55,149 bases of DNA from Actinomycetes bacterium (GTDB taxonomy: Bacteria; Actinomycetota; Actinomycetes; Actinomycetales; Microbacteriaceae), in NCBI GenBank assembly GCA_021779075.1, contig JAJYBG010000003.1, positions 1 through 55,149 on the forward strand. The letters run 5' to 3'. Below the pieces are notes generated by a model. The model searched no databases, was not told the origin of the DNA, and saw only the letters and a program-made list of their open reading frames with translations. The position numbers and the translations under genes are program-made. Below are positions 11,804 through 22,015 of this stretch, one piece after another. The first letter of the stretch is position 1. The number at the start of each line of letters is the position of its first letter.

Positions 11804-11835
11804 CGCGCCACAGTGCCCGGTCGGGGCGGGATGAC

Positions 11836-14022
11836 ATGATGAAACGCATGGACGCCGAGAACCTCGTGGACGAGACGCCCGCCTACGACATCGACGACGA
11901 CTTCGAGCCGTGGGCGGCGAATGCCGACGCGACGCTCCCGCACGACCGCTACATCGACCGCGAGCTGAGCTGGCTGTCCTTCAACCAGCGCGTGCTGGAG
12001 CTCGCCGAAGATCAGACGCTGCCCGTCCTCGAGCGCACCAACTTCCTCGCGATTTTCGCAAGCAACCTCGACGAGTTCTTCATGGTGCGCGTCGCCGGTC
12101 TCAAGCGGCGCATCATCACCGGCATCGCGGTTCCGACGAACGTCGGCAAGGCGCCGCTCGACGTCCTCGCCGACGTCGCCGAGCGCGCGCACGCCCTGCA
12201 ACTGAGGCATGCCACGGCGTTCCGCGAGCTCGTCTACCCGGAGCTCGCGAGGGCCGGCATCACGCTCGTCGAGTTCGCGAGCCTCGACGCGGCCGAGCGC
12301 GCCCAGCTGCGCGATGTCTTCAGCAAACAGATCTTCCCCGTGCTCATGCCGCTCGCCGTCGACCCGGCGCACCCGTTCCCCTACATCTCGGGCCTGTCGC
12401 TCAACCTCGCAGTGCGGGTGCGGCACCCCAAGACCCTCAAGGAGCAGTTCGCGCGCCTCAAGGTTCCGACGAACGTGCTGCCGCGCTTCGTGCGCGTCGG
12501 TGCGGGGAGCGCGCGCAGCGTGAGATACGTCCTCCTCGAGGACCTCATCGCCAACCACCTCGGCGACCTGTTCCCCGGCATGGAGGTGCTCGATCACCAC
12601 CTCTTCCGTGTCACCCGCAACGAGGACGTCGAGATCGACGAGGACGAGACCGAAAACCTGCTGCAGGCGCTCGAGAAGGAGCTGCTGCGCCGCCGCTTCG
12701 GGCCGCCCGTCCGCCTCGAGGTGCAGGACGGCATCGACCAGGTCACCCTCGACCTGCTCGTGCGCGAGCTCGACATCACCGAGCAGGAGATCTACCGGCT
12801 GCCCGGTCCCCTCGACCTGCGCGGGCTGTTCGACCTCGGCCGCCTCGACCGCCCCGAGCTCAAGTACGCGCCCTATGTGCCGACGACGCCGGTCGCGTTC
12901 CAGACGAGCGAGCCCAACCAGCCCGCCGACATCTTCGCCGCCCTCCGCCGCCAGGACGTGCTCGTGCACCACCCCTACGAGTCCTTCGCGACGAGCGTGC
13001 AGGCGTTCCTCGAGCAGGCGGCGCGCGATCCCGATGTCCTCGCCATCAAGCAGACGCTCTACCGCACCAGCGGCGACAGCCCGGTCGTCGAGGCGCTTAT
13101 CGCCGCCGCGGAGGCGGGCAAGCAGGTGCTCGCCCTCGTCGAGATCAAGGCGCGCTTCGACGAGCAGAACAACATCGAGTGGGCCCGCAAGCTCGAGCGC
13201 GCCGGCGTCCACGTCGTCTACGGTCTCGTGGGCCTCAAGACGCACTGCAAGCTGGCCCTCGTCATCCGTCAGGAGAAGGGGCAGCTGCGCCACTACAGCC
13301 ATATCGGCACCGGCAACTACAACCCCAAGACGAGCCGCATCTACGAGGACCTCGGCCTCTTCACCGCCGACGACCAGGTCGGCAAGGATCTCACTCGGCT
13401 CTTCAACGAGCTCTCCGGGTACGCCATCGAGAGGAAGTTCAAGCGCCTGCTCGTCGCCCCGCTGCACCTGCGCAAGGGATTGCTCAAGGCGATCCTCGCC
13501 GAGCAGAGCAACGCCGAGGCGGGCAAGCCCAGCGGGATCCGGATCAAGGCCAACTCCCTGGTCGACGAGGCAATCATCGACGCCCTCTACCACGCGAGCC
13601 GCGCCGGCGTTCCGATCGACATCTGGGTGCGCGGGATCTGCGCGATCAGGCCGGGCCAGGAGGACTACTCGCAGAACATCCGGGTGCGCTCGACCCTCGG
13701 ACGCTACCTCGAGCACTCGCGCATCTTCCGCTTCGTGGGCGACGGCGAGCCTCTCGTCTACATCGGCAGCGCTGACATGATGCACCGCAACCTCGACCGG
13801 CGCATCGAGGCGCTCGTGCGCCTCACCCGGCCCGAGCACATCGCCGACATCGACGAGATGTTCGACCTGGCGATGAGCGACACCACCGCGTCGTGGGCGC
13901 TCGAATCCGACGGCACCTGGCTGCGCCGCAGCATCGCCGAGGACGGCGCACCGCTGGCCGACATGCAGGACCGCCTCATGCAGATCATCCAGTCGAGACC
14001 GCGCCTGGCGGTGCGCCGGTGA
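11836..14022 (+). CDS. ppk: Polyphosphate kinase 1
   Basis: [20 protein letters not shown]...[13 protein letters not shown]...[29 protein letters not shown]. Confidence 0.97.
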   Translation: MMKRMDAENLVDETPAYDIDDDFEPWAANADATLPHDRYIDRELSWLSFNQRVLELAEDQTLPVLERTNFLAIFASNLDEFFMVRVAGLKRRIITGIAVPTNVGKAPLDVLADVAERAHALQLRHATAFRELVYPELARAGITLVEFASLDAAERAQLRDVFSKQIFPVLMPLAVDPAHPFPYISGLSLNLAVRVRHPKTLKEQFARLKVPTNVLPRFVRVGAGSARSVRYVLLEDLIANHLGDLFPGMEVLDHHLFRVTRNEDVEIDEDETENLLQALEKELLRRRFGPPVRLEVQDGIDQVTLDLLVRELDITEQEIYRLPGPLDLRGLFDLGRLDRPELKYAPYVPTTPVAFQTSEPNQPADIFAALRRQDVLVHHPYESFATSVQAFLEQAARDPDVLAIKQTLYRTSGDSPVVEALIAAAEAGKQVLALVEIKARFDEQNNIEWARKLERAGVHVVYGLVGLKTHCKLALVIRQEKGQLRHYSHIGTGNYNPKTSRIYEDLGLFTADDQVGKDLTRLFNELSGYAIERKFKRLLVAPLHLRKGLLKAILAEQSNAEAGKPSGIRIKANSLVDEAIIDALYHASRAGVPIDIWVRGICAIRPGQEDYSQNIRVRSTLGRYLEHSRIFRFVGDGEPLVYIGSADMMHRNLDRRIEALVRLTRPEHIADIDEMFDLAMSDTTASWALESDGTWLRRSIAEDGAPLADMQDRLMQIIQSRPRLAVRR

Positions 14023-14954
14023 CGGAGGCCGTGTACGCCGCCGGAGCGGTGTGCTGGCGCAACGTCGACGGCGTGACGCGCATTCTCGTCATCCACCGCC
14101 CGCGCTACGGCGACGTGACTCTGCCCAAGGGCAAGGTCGACGTCGGCGAGACGCTGCCGCAGGCGGCCGTGCGCGAGGTGGCCGAGGAGACCGGCCTCAC
14201 CCTCGCGCTCGGAACTCCGCTCGGCCAGACGCACTACCGCATCGGCAGCGGCCGCGAGAAGCTCGTGCACTACTGGGCGGCCGAGGTCACCGACCGAGCG
14301 CTCGACAAGTCGGTGTTCCGTCCCAACGACGAGGTCTCGCACTTCGAGTGGGTGACGCTCGACGAGGCCCGCTCCGCACTGTCGTATCCCCACGATCTCG
14401 ACATCGTCGACGAGTTCGTCAGGCTGCACGGCGAGCTCGCCCACCCCACTTTCGCCCTCATCGTGCTCCGGCACGCCAAGGCGCTGGCGCGCTCGGAATG
14501 GTCCGGCGCCGACTGGAAGCGGCCACTCGCCGCGCGCGGGCAGTTCCAGGCGCGCTCCATCGTGCCGACCGTGCGGGCGTGGAGTCCGAAGCGGATCATC
14601 ACCTCGAACGCGGTGCGGTGCGTCTCGACCGTGAAGCCGCTGGCGCGGGCGCTGGGCCGTCGGCCGAAGCTCGTCGAGGAACTGAGCCAGGATGCCTGGG
14701 ACGAGGGCAAGTCGGCGGCGGCCGACATCGTCGCAAAGCGCCTGGAGCGGCGCAAGACCGCGGTGCTGTGCTCGCACCGGCCGGTGCTGCCCGACCTCCT
14801 GCTCGAGCTCGCGCTCGCCACGAACACGACGATGGGCGACTACATCCGCGACGCCGCCGCGCTCGAGCCGGCCGCCTTCTCGATCGCGCACCTGCGCGTC
14901 GAGGACCCGTTCACAGGCATCCTGGCGATCGAGACGCACCGGGCGCTCATCTGA
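14019..14954 (+). CDS. NUDIX hydrolase fused to histidine phosphatase domain (MutT1-like)
   Basis: Nudix box [23 protein letters not shown]; phosphatase motif [15 protein letters not shown]; adjacent to ppk. Confidence 0.9.
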   Translation: MTEAVYAAGAVCWRNVDGVTRILVIHRPRYGDVTLPKGKVDVGETLPQAAVREVAEETGLTLALGTPLGQTHYRIGSGREKLVHYWAAEVTDRALDKSVFRPNDEVSHFEWVTLDEARSALSYPHDLDIVDEFVRLHGELAHPTFALIVLRHAKALARSEWSGADWKRPLAARGQFQARSIVPTVRAWSPKRIITSNAVRCVSTVKPLARALGRRPKLVEELSQDAWDEGKSAAADIVAKRLERRKTAVLCSHRPVLPDLLLELALATNTTMGDYIRDAAALEPAAFSIAHLRVEDPFTGILAIETHRALI

Positions 14955-14967
14955 ACCGGACCGGGTT

Positions 14968-14985
14968 GTTAACCTTCTGTTTACC
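14968..14985 (+). promoter_or_regulatory. Putative PHO box upstream of pstS
   Basis: GTTAACC-TTCT-GTTTACC, repeat units phased by 11 nt. Confidence 0.65.
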
Positions 14986-15075
14986 CCGAGGTCGGCAGCA
15001 GGTCAGGCCCCGAACCTACGCTCGTACGCGGGTCACCCCTGATCCCAGCACCACGTCCTTGAAAGGGAATATCAC

Positions 15076-16203
15076 GTGAAGACCACTCGCATCGCCGCCA
15101 CCGCGGCGCTGATCGCGGCAGCGGCTATCGGCCTCTCCGCCTGCGCCTCCAGCGGCGCATCGTCGAGCCCGTCGGGGTCCGGCACCTCCACGTCCGGCTC
15201 GGGCGCCGCCCTGAGCGGCACCATCACCGCCGGCGGCTCGAGCGCGCAGGCCAACGTCCAGACCGCGTGGACGACCGGATTCACCGCCGCAAACGCCGGC
15301 GTCAAGGTCAACTACGACAAGTCGCAGGGCTCCGGCGGCGGCGTCACCAACTTCCTCGCCGGCAGCTACGACTTCGCCGGCACCGACGCCTCCCTCAAGC
15401 CGGACCAGTTCACGAAGGCGAAGACCACCTGCGGCGCCGACGGCGCACTCGACATCCCGGTGTACCTCTCCGGCGTCGCGATCATCTACAACCTTCCCGG
15501 CGTGACCGGTCTCAAGCTCGACGCGACGACCATCGCGAAGATCTTCGCCGGAAAGATCACCACGTGGAACGACCCGGCCATCGCCGCGCTCAACTCGGGC
15601 GCGACCCTGCCGGGCACCGCGATCACCGTCGTGCGCCGCTCGGACGGTTCGGGCACCACGGCCAACTTCACCACCTACCTCCACCAGCAGGACCCGACCG
15701 ACTGGAGCTGGGCCGCAGGCACCGCGTGGCCGACGATCCCCGGTGACAAGAGTTCGGGCCAGCAGGGCGGCTCCGGCGTGGTCGGTGCCGTGACCGCGGG
15801 CAGCGGCACGATCGGCTACGCCGACCAGAGCGCCATCGGCACCGCCACCGCGGCGCAGATCGAGGTCGGCACCTCGGGCACCTTCGTCGACTACAGCGCC
15901 TCCGGTGCGACCGCCGCGTTCGACGCCGCCGCACAGGACGCCTCACAGGGCGCCGGCGACCTCACGGTGAGCCTCGACTACACGAAGATCATGGCAACCT
16001 CGGCATACCCGATCCCACTGCTCTCGTACGACGTCGTCTGCAAGACCTTCAAGAACGCCGCCCAGGGCGCGCTGACGAAGGCCTACCTCACCTACGTGAC
16101 CAGCTCCGCCGGTCAGCAGCTCGCGGCGGCGAACGCCGGCGCGGCCCCGCTGCCCGACAGCACCCTCACGAAGATCGCGGCGAGCCTCGCCGAGGTCAAG
16201 TAG
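15076..16203 (+). CDS. pstS: Phosphate ABC transporter substrate-binding lipoprotein
   Basis: Lipobox LSAC; GSSAQANVQTAW..., YDKSQGSGGGVTNFLAGSYDFAGTDA. Confidence 0.96.
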   Translation: MKTTRIAATAALIAAAAIGLSACASSGASSSPSGSGTSTSGSGAALSGTITAGGSSAQANVQTAWTTGFTAANAGVKVNYDKSQGSGGGVTNFLAGSYDFAGTDASLKPDQFTKAKTTCGADGALDIPVYLSGVAIIYNLPGVTGLKLDATTIAKIFAGKITTWNDPAIAALNSGATLPGTAITVVRRSDGSGTTANFTTYLHQQDPTDWSWAAGTAWPTIPGDKSSGQQGGSGVVGAVTAGSGTIGYADQSAIGTATAAQIEVGTSGTFVDYSASGATAAFDAAAQDASQGAGDLTVSLDYTKIMATSAYPIPLLSYDVVCKTFKNAAQGALTKAYLTYVTSSAGQQLAAANAGAAPLPDSTLTKIAASLAEVK

Positions 16204-16213
16204 TCTCGCGATC

Positions 16214-17344
16214 ATGACGCAGTACGTCGCGCCGCGCCCCGGTTCTTCCGGGGCGCGGCGCCTCGTCGGCGGACCGCGGCCCTCCGACCGCATCTTCCGC
16301 GGATTGAGCTACGGCTCGGCCGCGCTCATCATGGTGATCCTCGCGGGGGTCGCCGTGTTCCTCATCATCAAAGCCGCTCCCGCGATCGCGGCGAGCTGGT
16401 CGACCGGCGACCTCGCCTCGGGCACGACCGCGGGGTACGCGAACTTCTGGGCCTACTCGGGGCCGCTCATCTGGGGCACGCTCTGGATGTCCTTCATCGG
16501 CCTGCTCATCGGCGCACCCGTCGCGGTGGGCATCGCGCTCTTCATCTCGCACTACGCGCCGCGCTCGCTCGCCGGCATCCTCGGCTACCTCGTCGACCTC
16601 CTCGCCGCGGTGCCGTCCATCATCTTCGGCCTGTGGGGCATCGCGGTGATCCGCCCCTACCTGCTGCCGTTCTCCCACTTCCTCACCGAATACCTCGGCT
16701 GGTTCCCTCCCTTCGGCGGCCAGGTCTCGACGACCGGCTCGACCGTGCTCGCCGGCGCCGTGGTCCTCGGGGTCATGGTGCTGCCCATCATCACCTCGAT
16801 CACGCGCGAGATCTTCCTGCAGACCCCGCGCCTCCACGAGGAGGCCGCCCTCGCCCTCGGGGCGACGAAGTGGGAGACCGTCCGCCTCGCCGTGTTCCCC
16901 TACGCGCGCTCGGGCATGGTCAGCGCCATCCTGCTCGGCCTCGGCCGCGCGCTCGGCGAGACGATGGCGATCGCGCTCATCATCTCGCCCTCGATCGTCT
17001 TCTCGGTCGCGCTGCTCACCGAGAACCAGAACTCGCAGACGATCGCCGCGAACATCGCGGTGAACTTCCCCGAGTCCAACGACCTCCCGCGCGCCGGCCT
17101 CATCGGCACCGGCCTCATGCTCTTCGTCATCTCATTCGCAGTGAACTTCGCCGCGCGCTGGATCGTGGGACGCACCGGCGGCAGCGCGAAGGAGCGCCGC
17201 AGCAGGAAGATCGCGCCGCCGTCGGACGCCGCCAGCATTCTGACCCTCGACGTCGCCGCGAGCCCGCTCGAAGCCCTCGAGCCGCGGGGCTCCTCGGCAC
17301 ATCCTGAAGGCCAGGAGCCATCCATCCCGGAGCTGCGAGACTGA
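16214..17344 (+). CDS. pstC: Phosphate ABC transporter permease
   Basis: LGATKWETVRLAVFPYARSGMVSAILLGLGRALGETMAIALI. Confidence 0.95.
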   Translation: MTQYVAPRPGSSGARRLVGGPRPSDRIFRGLSYGSAALIMVILAGVAVFLIIKAAPAIAASWSTGDLASGTTAGYANFWAYSGPLIWGTLWMSFIGLLIGAPVAVGIALFISHYAPRSLAGILGYLVDLLAAVPSIIFGLWGIAVIRPYLLPFSHFLTEYLGWFPPFGGQVSTTGSTVLAGAVVLGVMVLPIITSITREIFLQTPRLHEEAALALGATKWETVRLAVFPYARSGMVSAILLGLGRALGETMAIALIISPSIVFSVALLTENQNSQTIAANIAVNFPESNDLPRAGLIGTGLMLFVISFAVNFAARWIVGRTGGSAKERRSRKIAPPSDAASILTLDVAASPLEALEPRGSSAHPEGQEPSIPELRD

Positions 17345-18429
17345 TGAGCGCCGATACCGCCCGCACCGCCAGCAACTCGTTCACGGCAACCCGGCTGCCG
17401 CGCCTGATCGAGCTCTACACCGCTCTCGGCGCACTCGCGGTCTCCGGCATCGTCATCGCCCTGATCGGCTGGACGACAACCGGGTTCCTCGTGCTCGCCG
17501 CCGCGCTCTACCTGATGCTCACCGGCGTGGTCTCGGGCGTGGTCGAGAACCGCCGCAAAGCCGTCGACCGGCTGGTCCGCGGCCTCGTCACCGTCGCTTT
17601 CCTGCTCGCGCTCGCCCCGCTCGTCTCGACGCTGTACGAGGTCATCGTCCGGGGCTGGCAGGCGCTCGACTGGAACTTCATCTTCACCACCGGCGGCACG
17701 ATCATCGACCCGGCGACGATGAAGATCACCAACACGATCGGCGCCTGGCAGGCCGTCATCGGCACCCTTGAGATCACCGGCATGGCGACGCTCATCTCGG
17801 TGCCGATCGGCATCCTCACCGCGGTCTTCCTCGTCGAGTACAGCCCGCCCGGCCACTGGATGTCGCGCACGGTGACCTTCCTCGTCGACGTCATGACCGG
17901 CATCCCGTCGATCGTCGCCGGCCTCTTCGCGTTCGCGCTCTTCACGCTCGTCGTCGGGCCGAAGGCGTTCAGCGGCTTCTCCGCGTCGATCGCGCTGTGC
18001 GTGCTCATGATCCCGACCGTGGTGCGCTCGAGCGAGGAGATGCTCAAACTCGTCTCGCCCGAGCTGCGCGAGGCGTCCTACGCGCTCGGCGTGACGAAAT
18101 TCACGACGATCGTGCGCATCGTGCTGCGCACCGCGATCGCCGGCCTCATCACCGGCGTCATGCTCGCCATCGCCCGCGTCATCGGCGAGACGGCACCCAT
18201 CTTCATCGCGGCGAGCTTCACCAACAACTTCAACGGCGACCTGTTCTCAGGAGCGATGCAGACCCTGCCCGTCATGGCCTACACCGGCTACAAGTTCCCG
18301 AGCAGCGACATCCCCGCATCGTTGCAGTCCGCCTGGGGCGCGGCGCTGCTGCTCGTCATCCTCGTCGTCATCCTCAACCTCATCGCCCGGCTCATCGCCT
18401 GGGCGTTCAAACCCAAGGGTCTGCAGTAG
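17344..18429 (+). CDS. pstA: Phosphate ABC transporter permease
   Basis: [17 protein letters not shown]...[45 protein letters not shown]. Confidence 0.95.
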   Translation: MSADTARTASNSFTATRLPRLIELYTALGALAVSGIVIALIGWTTTGFLVLAAALYLMLTGVVSGVVENRRKAVDRLVRGLVTVAFLLALAPLVSTLYEVIVRGWQALDWNFIFTTGGTIIDPATMKITNTIGAWQAVIGTLEITGMATLISVPIGILTAVFLVEYSPPGHWMSRTVTFLVDVMTGIPSIVAGLFAFALFTLVVGPKAFSGFSASIALCVLMIPTVVRSSEEMLKLVSPELREASYALGVTKFTTIVRIVLRTAIAGLITGVMLAIARVIGETAPIFIAASFTNNFNGDLFSGAMQTLPVMAYTGYKFPSSDIPASLQSAWGAALLLVILVVILNLIARLIAWAFKPKGLQ

Positions 18430-18464
18430 CCGCAGGCGTCGCCCCAGCTCGTCAAAGGAATCCC

Positions 18465-19244
18465 GTGTCGAAGCGCATCGAAGTCAACGACCTCAACGTC
18501 TATTACGACAAGTTCCTCGCCGTCGAGGGCGTTTCCATCGAGATCGAGCCGCGCAGCGTCACCGCGTTCATCGGCCCGTCCGGCTGCGGCAAATCGACAT
18601 TCCTGCGCACCCTCAACCGGATGCACGAGGTCATCCCCGGAGCCCACGTCACCGGCCACGTGTTCATCGACGGCGACGACCTCTACGCCCCGGGCGTCGA
18701 CCCGGTGCTGGTGCGGCGCGAGGTGGGCATGGTATTCCAGCGCGCGAACCCGTTCCCGACGATGTCGGTCCGCGACAACGTGCTGGCGGGCGTGAAGCTC
18801 AACAACGTACGACTGCCGAAGCGGGATGCCGACGATCTGGTCGAGAAGTCACTGGTCAACGCGAACCTCTGGAACGAGGTCAAGGATCGGCTCGGTGCAC
18901 CCGGCTCGAGCCTCTCGGGCGGTCAGCAGCAGCGCCTCTGCATCGCGCGCGCCATCGCCGTGCAGCCCGACGTGCTGCTCATGGACGAACCGTGCTCCGC
19001 GCTCGACCCGATCTCGACTCTCGCCATCGAGGACCTCATCCACGAACTGAAGAGCGAGTACACCATCGTGATCGTGACCCACAACATGCAGCAGGCGACG
19101 CGCGTCTCGGACAAGACGGCGTTCTTCAACATCGCCGGCACCGGCAAGCCCGGCCACCTCATCGAGTTCGACGACACCACGACGATCTTCTCGAACCCGA
19201 AGGTGAAGGCCACCGAGGACTACGTGTCGGGCCGGTTCGGATGA
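18465..19244 (+). CDS. pstB: Phosphate ABC transporter ATP-binding protein
   Basis: [26 protein letters not shown]...[39 protein letters not shown] start. Confidence 0.96.
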   Translation: MSKRIEVNDLNVYYDKFLAVEGVSIEIEPRSVTAFIGPSGCGKSTFLRTLNRMHEVIPGAHVTGHVFIDGDDLYAPGVDPVLVRREVGMVFQRANPFPTMSVRDNVLAGVKLNNVRLPKRDADDLVEKSLVNANLWNEVKDRLGAPGSSLSGGQQQRLCIARAIAVQPDVLLMDEPCSALDPISTLAIEDLIHELKSEYTIVIVTHNMQQATRVSDKTAFFNIAGTGKPGHLIEFDDTTTIFSNPKVKATEDYVSGRFG

Positions 19245-19260
19245 TCCCGGTCGCCTGGTC

Positions 19261-19320
19261 CGCGGATCCCGCCGGTTTCCCGTTCCCCGGCTCGCCCATC
19301 AGGCAACCACGGGATCCGCG
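19261..19320 (+). terminator. Inverted repeat after pstB
   Basis: CGCGGATCCCG (19261-19271) / CGGGATCCGCG (19310-19320), 11-bp perfect arms. Confidence 0.45.
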
Positions 19321-19335
19321 ACGCTGCAGCTCGTT

Positions 19336-19432
19336 TAGACTGGTGGGCGCCGGGCCGCAGTAACCCCGGGCTCCAACTTTCGCCGCCGCGAGCGGCCTTC
19401 CGCCGAGAGGCGTTCTGCGGCCCGGTTCCGCC
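19336..19432 (+). ncRNA. Candidate small structured RNA with own -10 element (no family assigned)
   Basis: TAGACT (19336-19341) upstream of an 11-bp closing stem CCGGGCCGCAG (19350-19360)/CTGCGGCCCGG (19415-19425), enclosing GCCG-CGAG-CGGC and CGCC-GAGA-GGCG hairpins. Confidence 0.4.
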
Positions 19433-19472
19433 GTCTTCGCCGGCGGGCATCGGCGTCGCAGACTCCTCCGCC

Positions 19473-20117
19473 TCAGCGGACGCCGCGAACTCGGCCGATC
19501 GAGGCCGGCTCCGGGATGCCGGAGCGCAGGTCAGGCGCCGGGTGCACGCGCACGGTCGCGGCCGACGGGCCGTAGCGCAGCACGCCCGCCCAGGCATCGC
19601 CTGCGATATCCTCGTCCGGGTCCTCCGGCCAGTGGTCGGAGGAGCGCAGCGACCATTCGCCGATCGGCATCCCGAGCACCGTCGTCGCCGCGAGCTCGCG
19701 CTTGGTCGACGCGCGCACCTCCGCGGTGCGACCCGGGATGAGGCGATCGGTCATGGCCCGGAGCGCCTGTTCCTTGGCGTCCCCCTCGAGCGCCGCCCAC
19801 GACCCGAACAGCACGCCGCTGGTGTAGACGAGCGACGACTCGAACGCCGAGCGCGCGACGACGACGCCGTCGACCGCGGCGAGCGAGACGGCGGTCGGGA
19901 TTCCGCTCGCGATCAGGCGCATCCAGCGCGAGCCCGTCGAGCCGTGCGCGACGACGGTGTCGCCGAGGCGCGCCACGGCGGTCGGGACGACGGCGGGAGA
20001 GCCGTCCTCGTCGATGAAGGCGATGTGCGCGAGGACGGTGCTCTCGAACAGGGCGTCGAGGTCCGCTCGGTCACGGGACATGCGCTCGGGCATGCGGGTC
20101 GGTTCGGTTCGGCTCAC
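19473..20117 (-). CDS. Pyridoxamine 5'-phosphate oxidase-like FMN-binding protein
   Basis: LDALFESTVLAHIAFIDEDGSPAVVPTAVARLGDTVVAHGSTGSRWMRLI...YTSGVLFGSW. Confidence 0.8.
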   Translation of the reverse strand: MSRTEPTRMPERMSRDRADLDALFESTVLAHIAFIDEDGSPAVVPTAVARLGDTVVAHGSTGSRWMRLIASGIPTAVSLAAVDGVVVARSAFESSLVYTSGVLFGSWAALEGDAKEQALRAMTDRLIPGRTAEVRASTKRELAATTVLGMPIGEWSLRSSDHWPEDPDEDIAGDAWAGVLRYGPSAATVRVHPAPDLRSGIPEPASIGRVRGVR

Positions 20118-20136
20118 CGGTCCAGTCTTCCAGCGG

Positions 20137-20209
20137 TGCCCCCGGCCAGGCTCGAACTGGCGACCCGCGGATTAAAAGTCCGATGCTCTACCAACTGAGC
20201 TACAGGGGC
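20137..20209 (-). tRNA. tRNA-Lys (anticodon UUU)
   Basis: Reverse strand GCCCCTGTAGCTCAGTTGGTAGAGCATCGGACTTTTAATCCGCGGGTCGCCAGTTCGAGCCTGGCCGGGGGCA; 7-bp acceptor stem with one G-U; CCA not encoded. Confidence 0.95.
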
Positions 20210-20286
20210 GGTGGCATCCAGGCTATCGGGTGAAACCGCACGGAATCCGGACGCGAAAGCAGCACCCCGATGCGAGAGTAGGAGCG

Positions 20287-20916
20287 ATGAGCGACGAGTT
20301 CGATCGCCCCGTGAAGTTCCCCGGGCGAGTGTTCGAGGCCTTCCGCGGGGGCGACGACCCCGCAGAGGCCAGCCGCGTCGCGCACGAGACGGCGCACGCG
20401 CTGCTGGCCCGAGTGCGGCAGTCCCCCGAGCCCGAGATCGTCGACCGGCTCGTCGCCTACACCGACAACCACGGCATCGACGCCATCGCGGAGCTCTGGG
20501 CGCGCTCGCTGCCGCGCAGCCTGCCCGGCGCGCTGTGGCGCATCTACCTCGTGCGGGTGCTCATCCGCCAGGACCCCGAGGGCACGGCCTACCTCTTCGA
20601 GCGCGGTGCCGAGGCGAACGCAACGATCGACCCTGTCATCGCCGGCGCCGAGATGCCGACAGGTCCGGCCGAGATCACCGAGCTCGCCGACCGGATCCTC
20701 CGCGGGGCGTTCGTGGGGGATTTCGCCGACGCGCTCGACCGGGCCGCCGCGTTCTGCCGCATCGAGTCGTCGGGGTGCGCAATCGTCGCCGACGAGGCCG
20801 AGGCCACCGAGCCGGAGCGGGCGACCGAACTCACCACGCGCGCCCTGCGGTTCTCGACGACGGCGCGGGAGCTGACGAGCGCAGCGCGGCTCTGGCGGGT
20901 CGGCTCGCTCGACTGA
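20287..20916 (+). CDS. Hypothetical protein
   Basis: MSDEFDRPVKFPGRVFEAFRGGDDPAEASRVAHETAHALLARVRQ...; internal ATG of ORF 20230..20916; soluble with coherent coding composition. Confidence 0.7.
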   Translation: MSDEFDRPVKFPGRVFEAFRGGDDPAEASRVAHETAHALLARVRQSPEPEIVDRLVAYTDNHGIDAIAELWARSLPRSLPGALWRIYLVRVLIRQDPEGTAYLFERGAEANATIDPVIAGAEMPTGPAEITELADRILRGAFVGDFADALDRAAAFCRIESSGCAIVADEAEATEPERATELTTRALRFSTTARELTSAARLWRVGSLD

Positions 20917-21043
20917 CCGGGCCGCTGGCTTCGGACAGGACGGCCGTCGGCCGCATAATGCAGCCATACGCACCTGAACCGAACGTTGCGCTCAGCCGAA
21001 CCACGGAGCCTGGCAGCGGCGCGCTGCGCGGCAGCAGCGGCGC

Positions 21044-21976
21044 TCAGAAGCCGGCGAGACGGATCCCCCACCGCGCCGACCACGACTCGCCGGGCGCGAG
21101 CCAGCGCAACCCCGTGCCGGAGTTCAGCGCGTCGGCCGGTGCGGTCATCGGCTCGAGGGCGAGCGCGACCGCGCCCTCCGGCAGCGGCGGATGCCTGCGG
21201 TGCGTGAACACCTGCAGATACGTCGTCGCCTCGTCGCCCCAGAGCTCGACACTGCGGCCGTCCGGCGCACTCAGCGCCGCCAGCACGCCGGGCCCGGCCG
21301 AGCCGAAGCCATCGTCGAGCACGAGGTCGCCGACGAGCCGCGGCGAGCGCAGATCGAAGCGCGTGCCCTCCACCGGCACCTCGGCGACGGGGTCGAGCCG
21401 GGCGTCGACGTTGAAATGGGGCTGCGCGGCGACGGCGAGCGACAGGGTCTCGGTCGGCACATCGCCGATGCCGAGGTACGGATGCGCTCCGAAGGCGACG
21501 GGCGCCGACGCCGCGCCGACGTTGGTCGCGGAGTGCTCGACGACGAGCCCGTCGTCGACGAGCGCGTAGGACACGCTCGTGTCGAGGGTGAACGGCCATC
21601 CCGTCTGCGGGAAGATCGTCGCCGCCAGCGCCACCGAAGCCATGCCCTGCTCGACGAGCGCGTACGGGGTGTACCGCAGCAGCCCGTGCAGGGCGTTCGC
21701 CTTGTCAGGCTCGGTGACGGCGAGCGCCTCGTCATAGCGCACCCCGTCGGGCGACACCGCCGACCAGCGGGCATCCCGCACCCGGTTCGGCCACGGCGCC
21801 AGCGCGATGCCCGAGGCGCCAGGCGGCGCGGCGTCGACCGGGAAGGGCACGGCGATGTCGACTCCGGCGAGGGAGAGCTCGCGCAATCCCGCCGCGACCT
21901 CGGTGACGACGGCCCGCAGCACCCCCGCCGAGGTGTCGAGGACGATCTCGTACTGCTCTCCGGTGGGGTGCCGCAC
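21044..21976 (-). CDS. Aldose 1-epimerase family protein
   Basis: LAPWPNRVRDARWSAVSPDGVRY...NALHGLLRYTPY...FGAHPYLGIGDVP. Confidence 0.88.
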   Translation of the reverse strand: MRHPTGEQYEIVLDTSAGVLRAVVTEVAAGLRELSLAGVDIAVPFPVDAAPPGASGIALAPWPNRVRDARWSAVSPDGVRYDEALAVTEPDKANALHGLLRYTPYALVEQGMASVALAATIFPQTGWPFTLDTSVSYALVDDGLVVEHSATNVGAASAPVAFGAHPYLGIGDVPTETLSLAVAAQPHFNVDARLDPVAEVPVEGTRFDLRSPRLVGDLVLDDGFGSAGPGVLAALSAPDGRSVELWGDEATTYLQVFTHRRHPPLPEGAVALALEPMTAPADALNSGTGLRWLAPGESWSARWGIRLAGF

Positions 21977-22015
21977 CCCGCCAGCCTAGTGACGACACGC
22001 CGGTACGCTCAGAAC

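Noticed and set aside
11788-13839. 683-aa minus-strand ORF antisense to ppk
   Set aside because: ppk on the plus strand is unambiguous; antisense frame is compositional.
19336-19432. SRP 4.5S RNA as an identity for the post-pstB structure
   Set aside because: The near-invariant GGUCAGG-CCGGAAGG-AGCAGCC core is absent on both strands.
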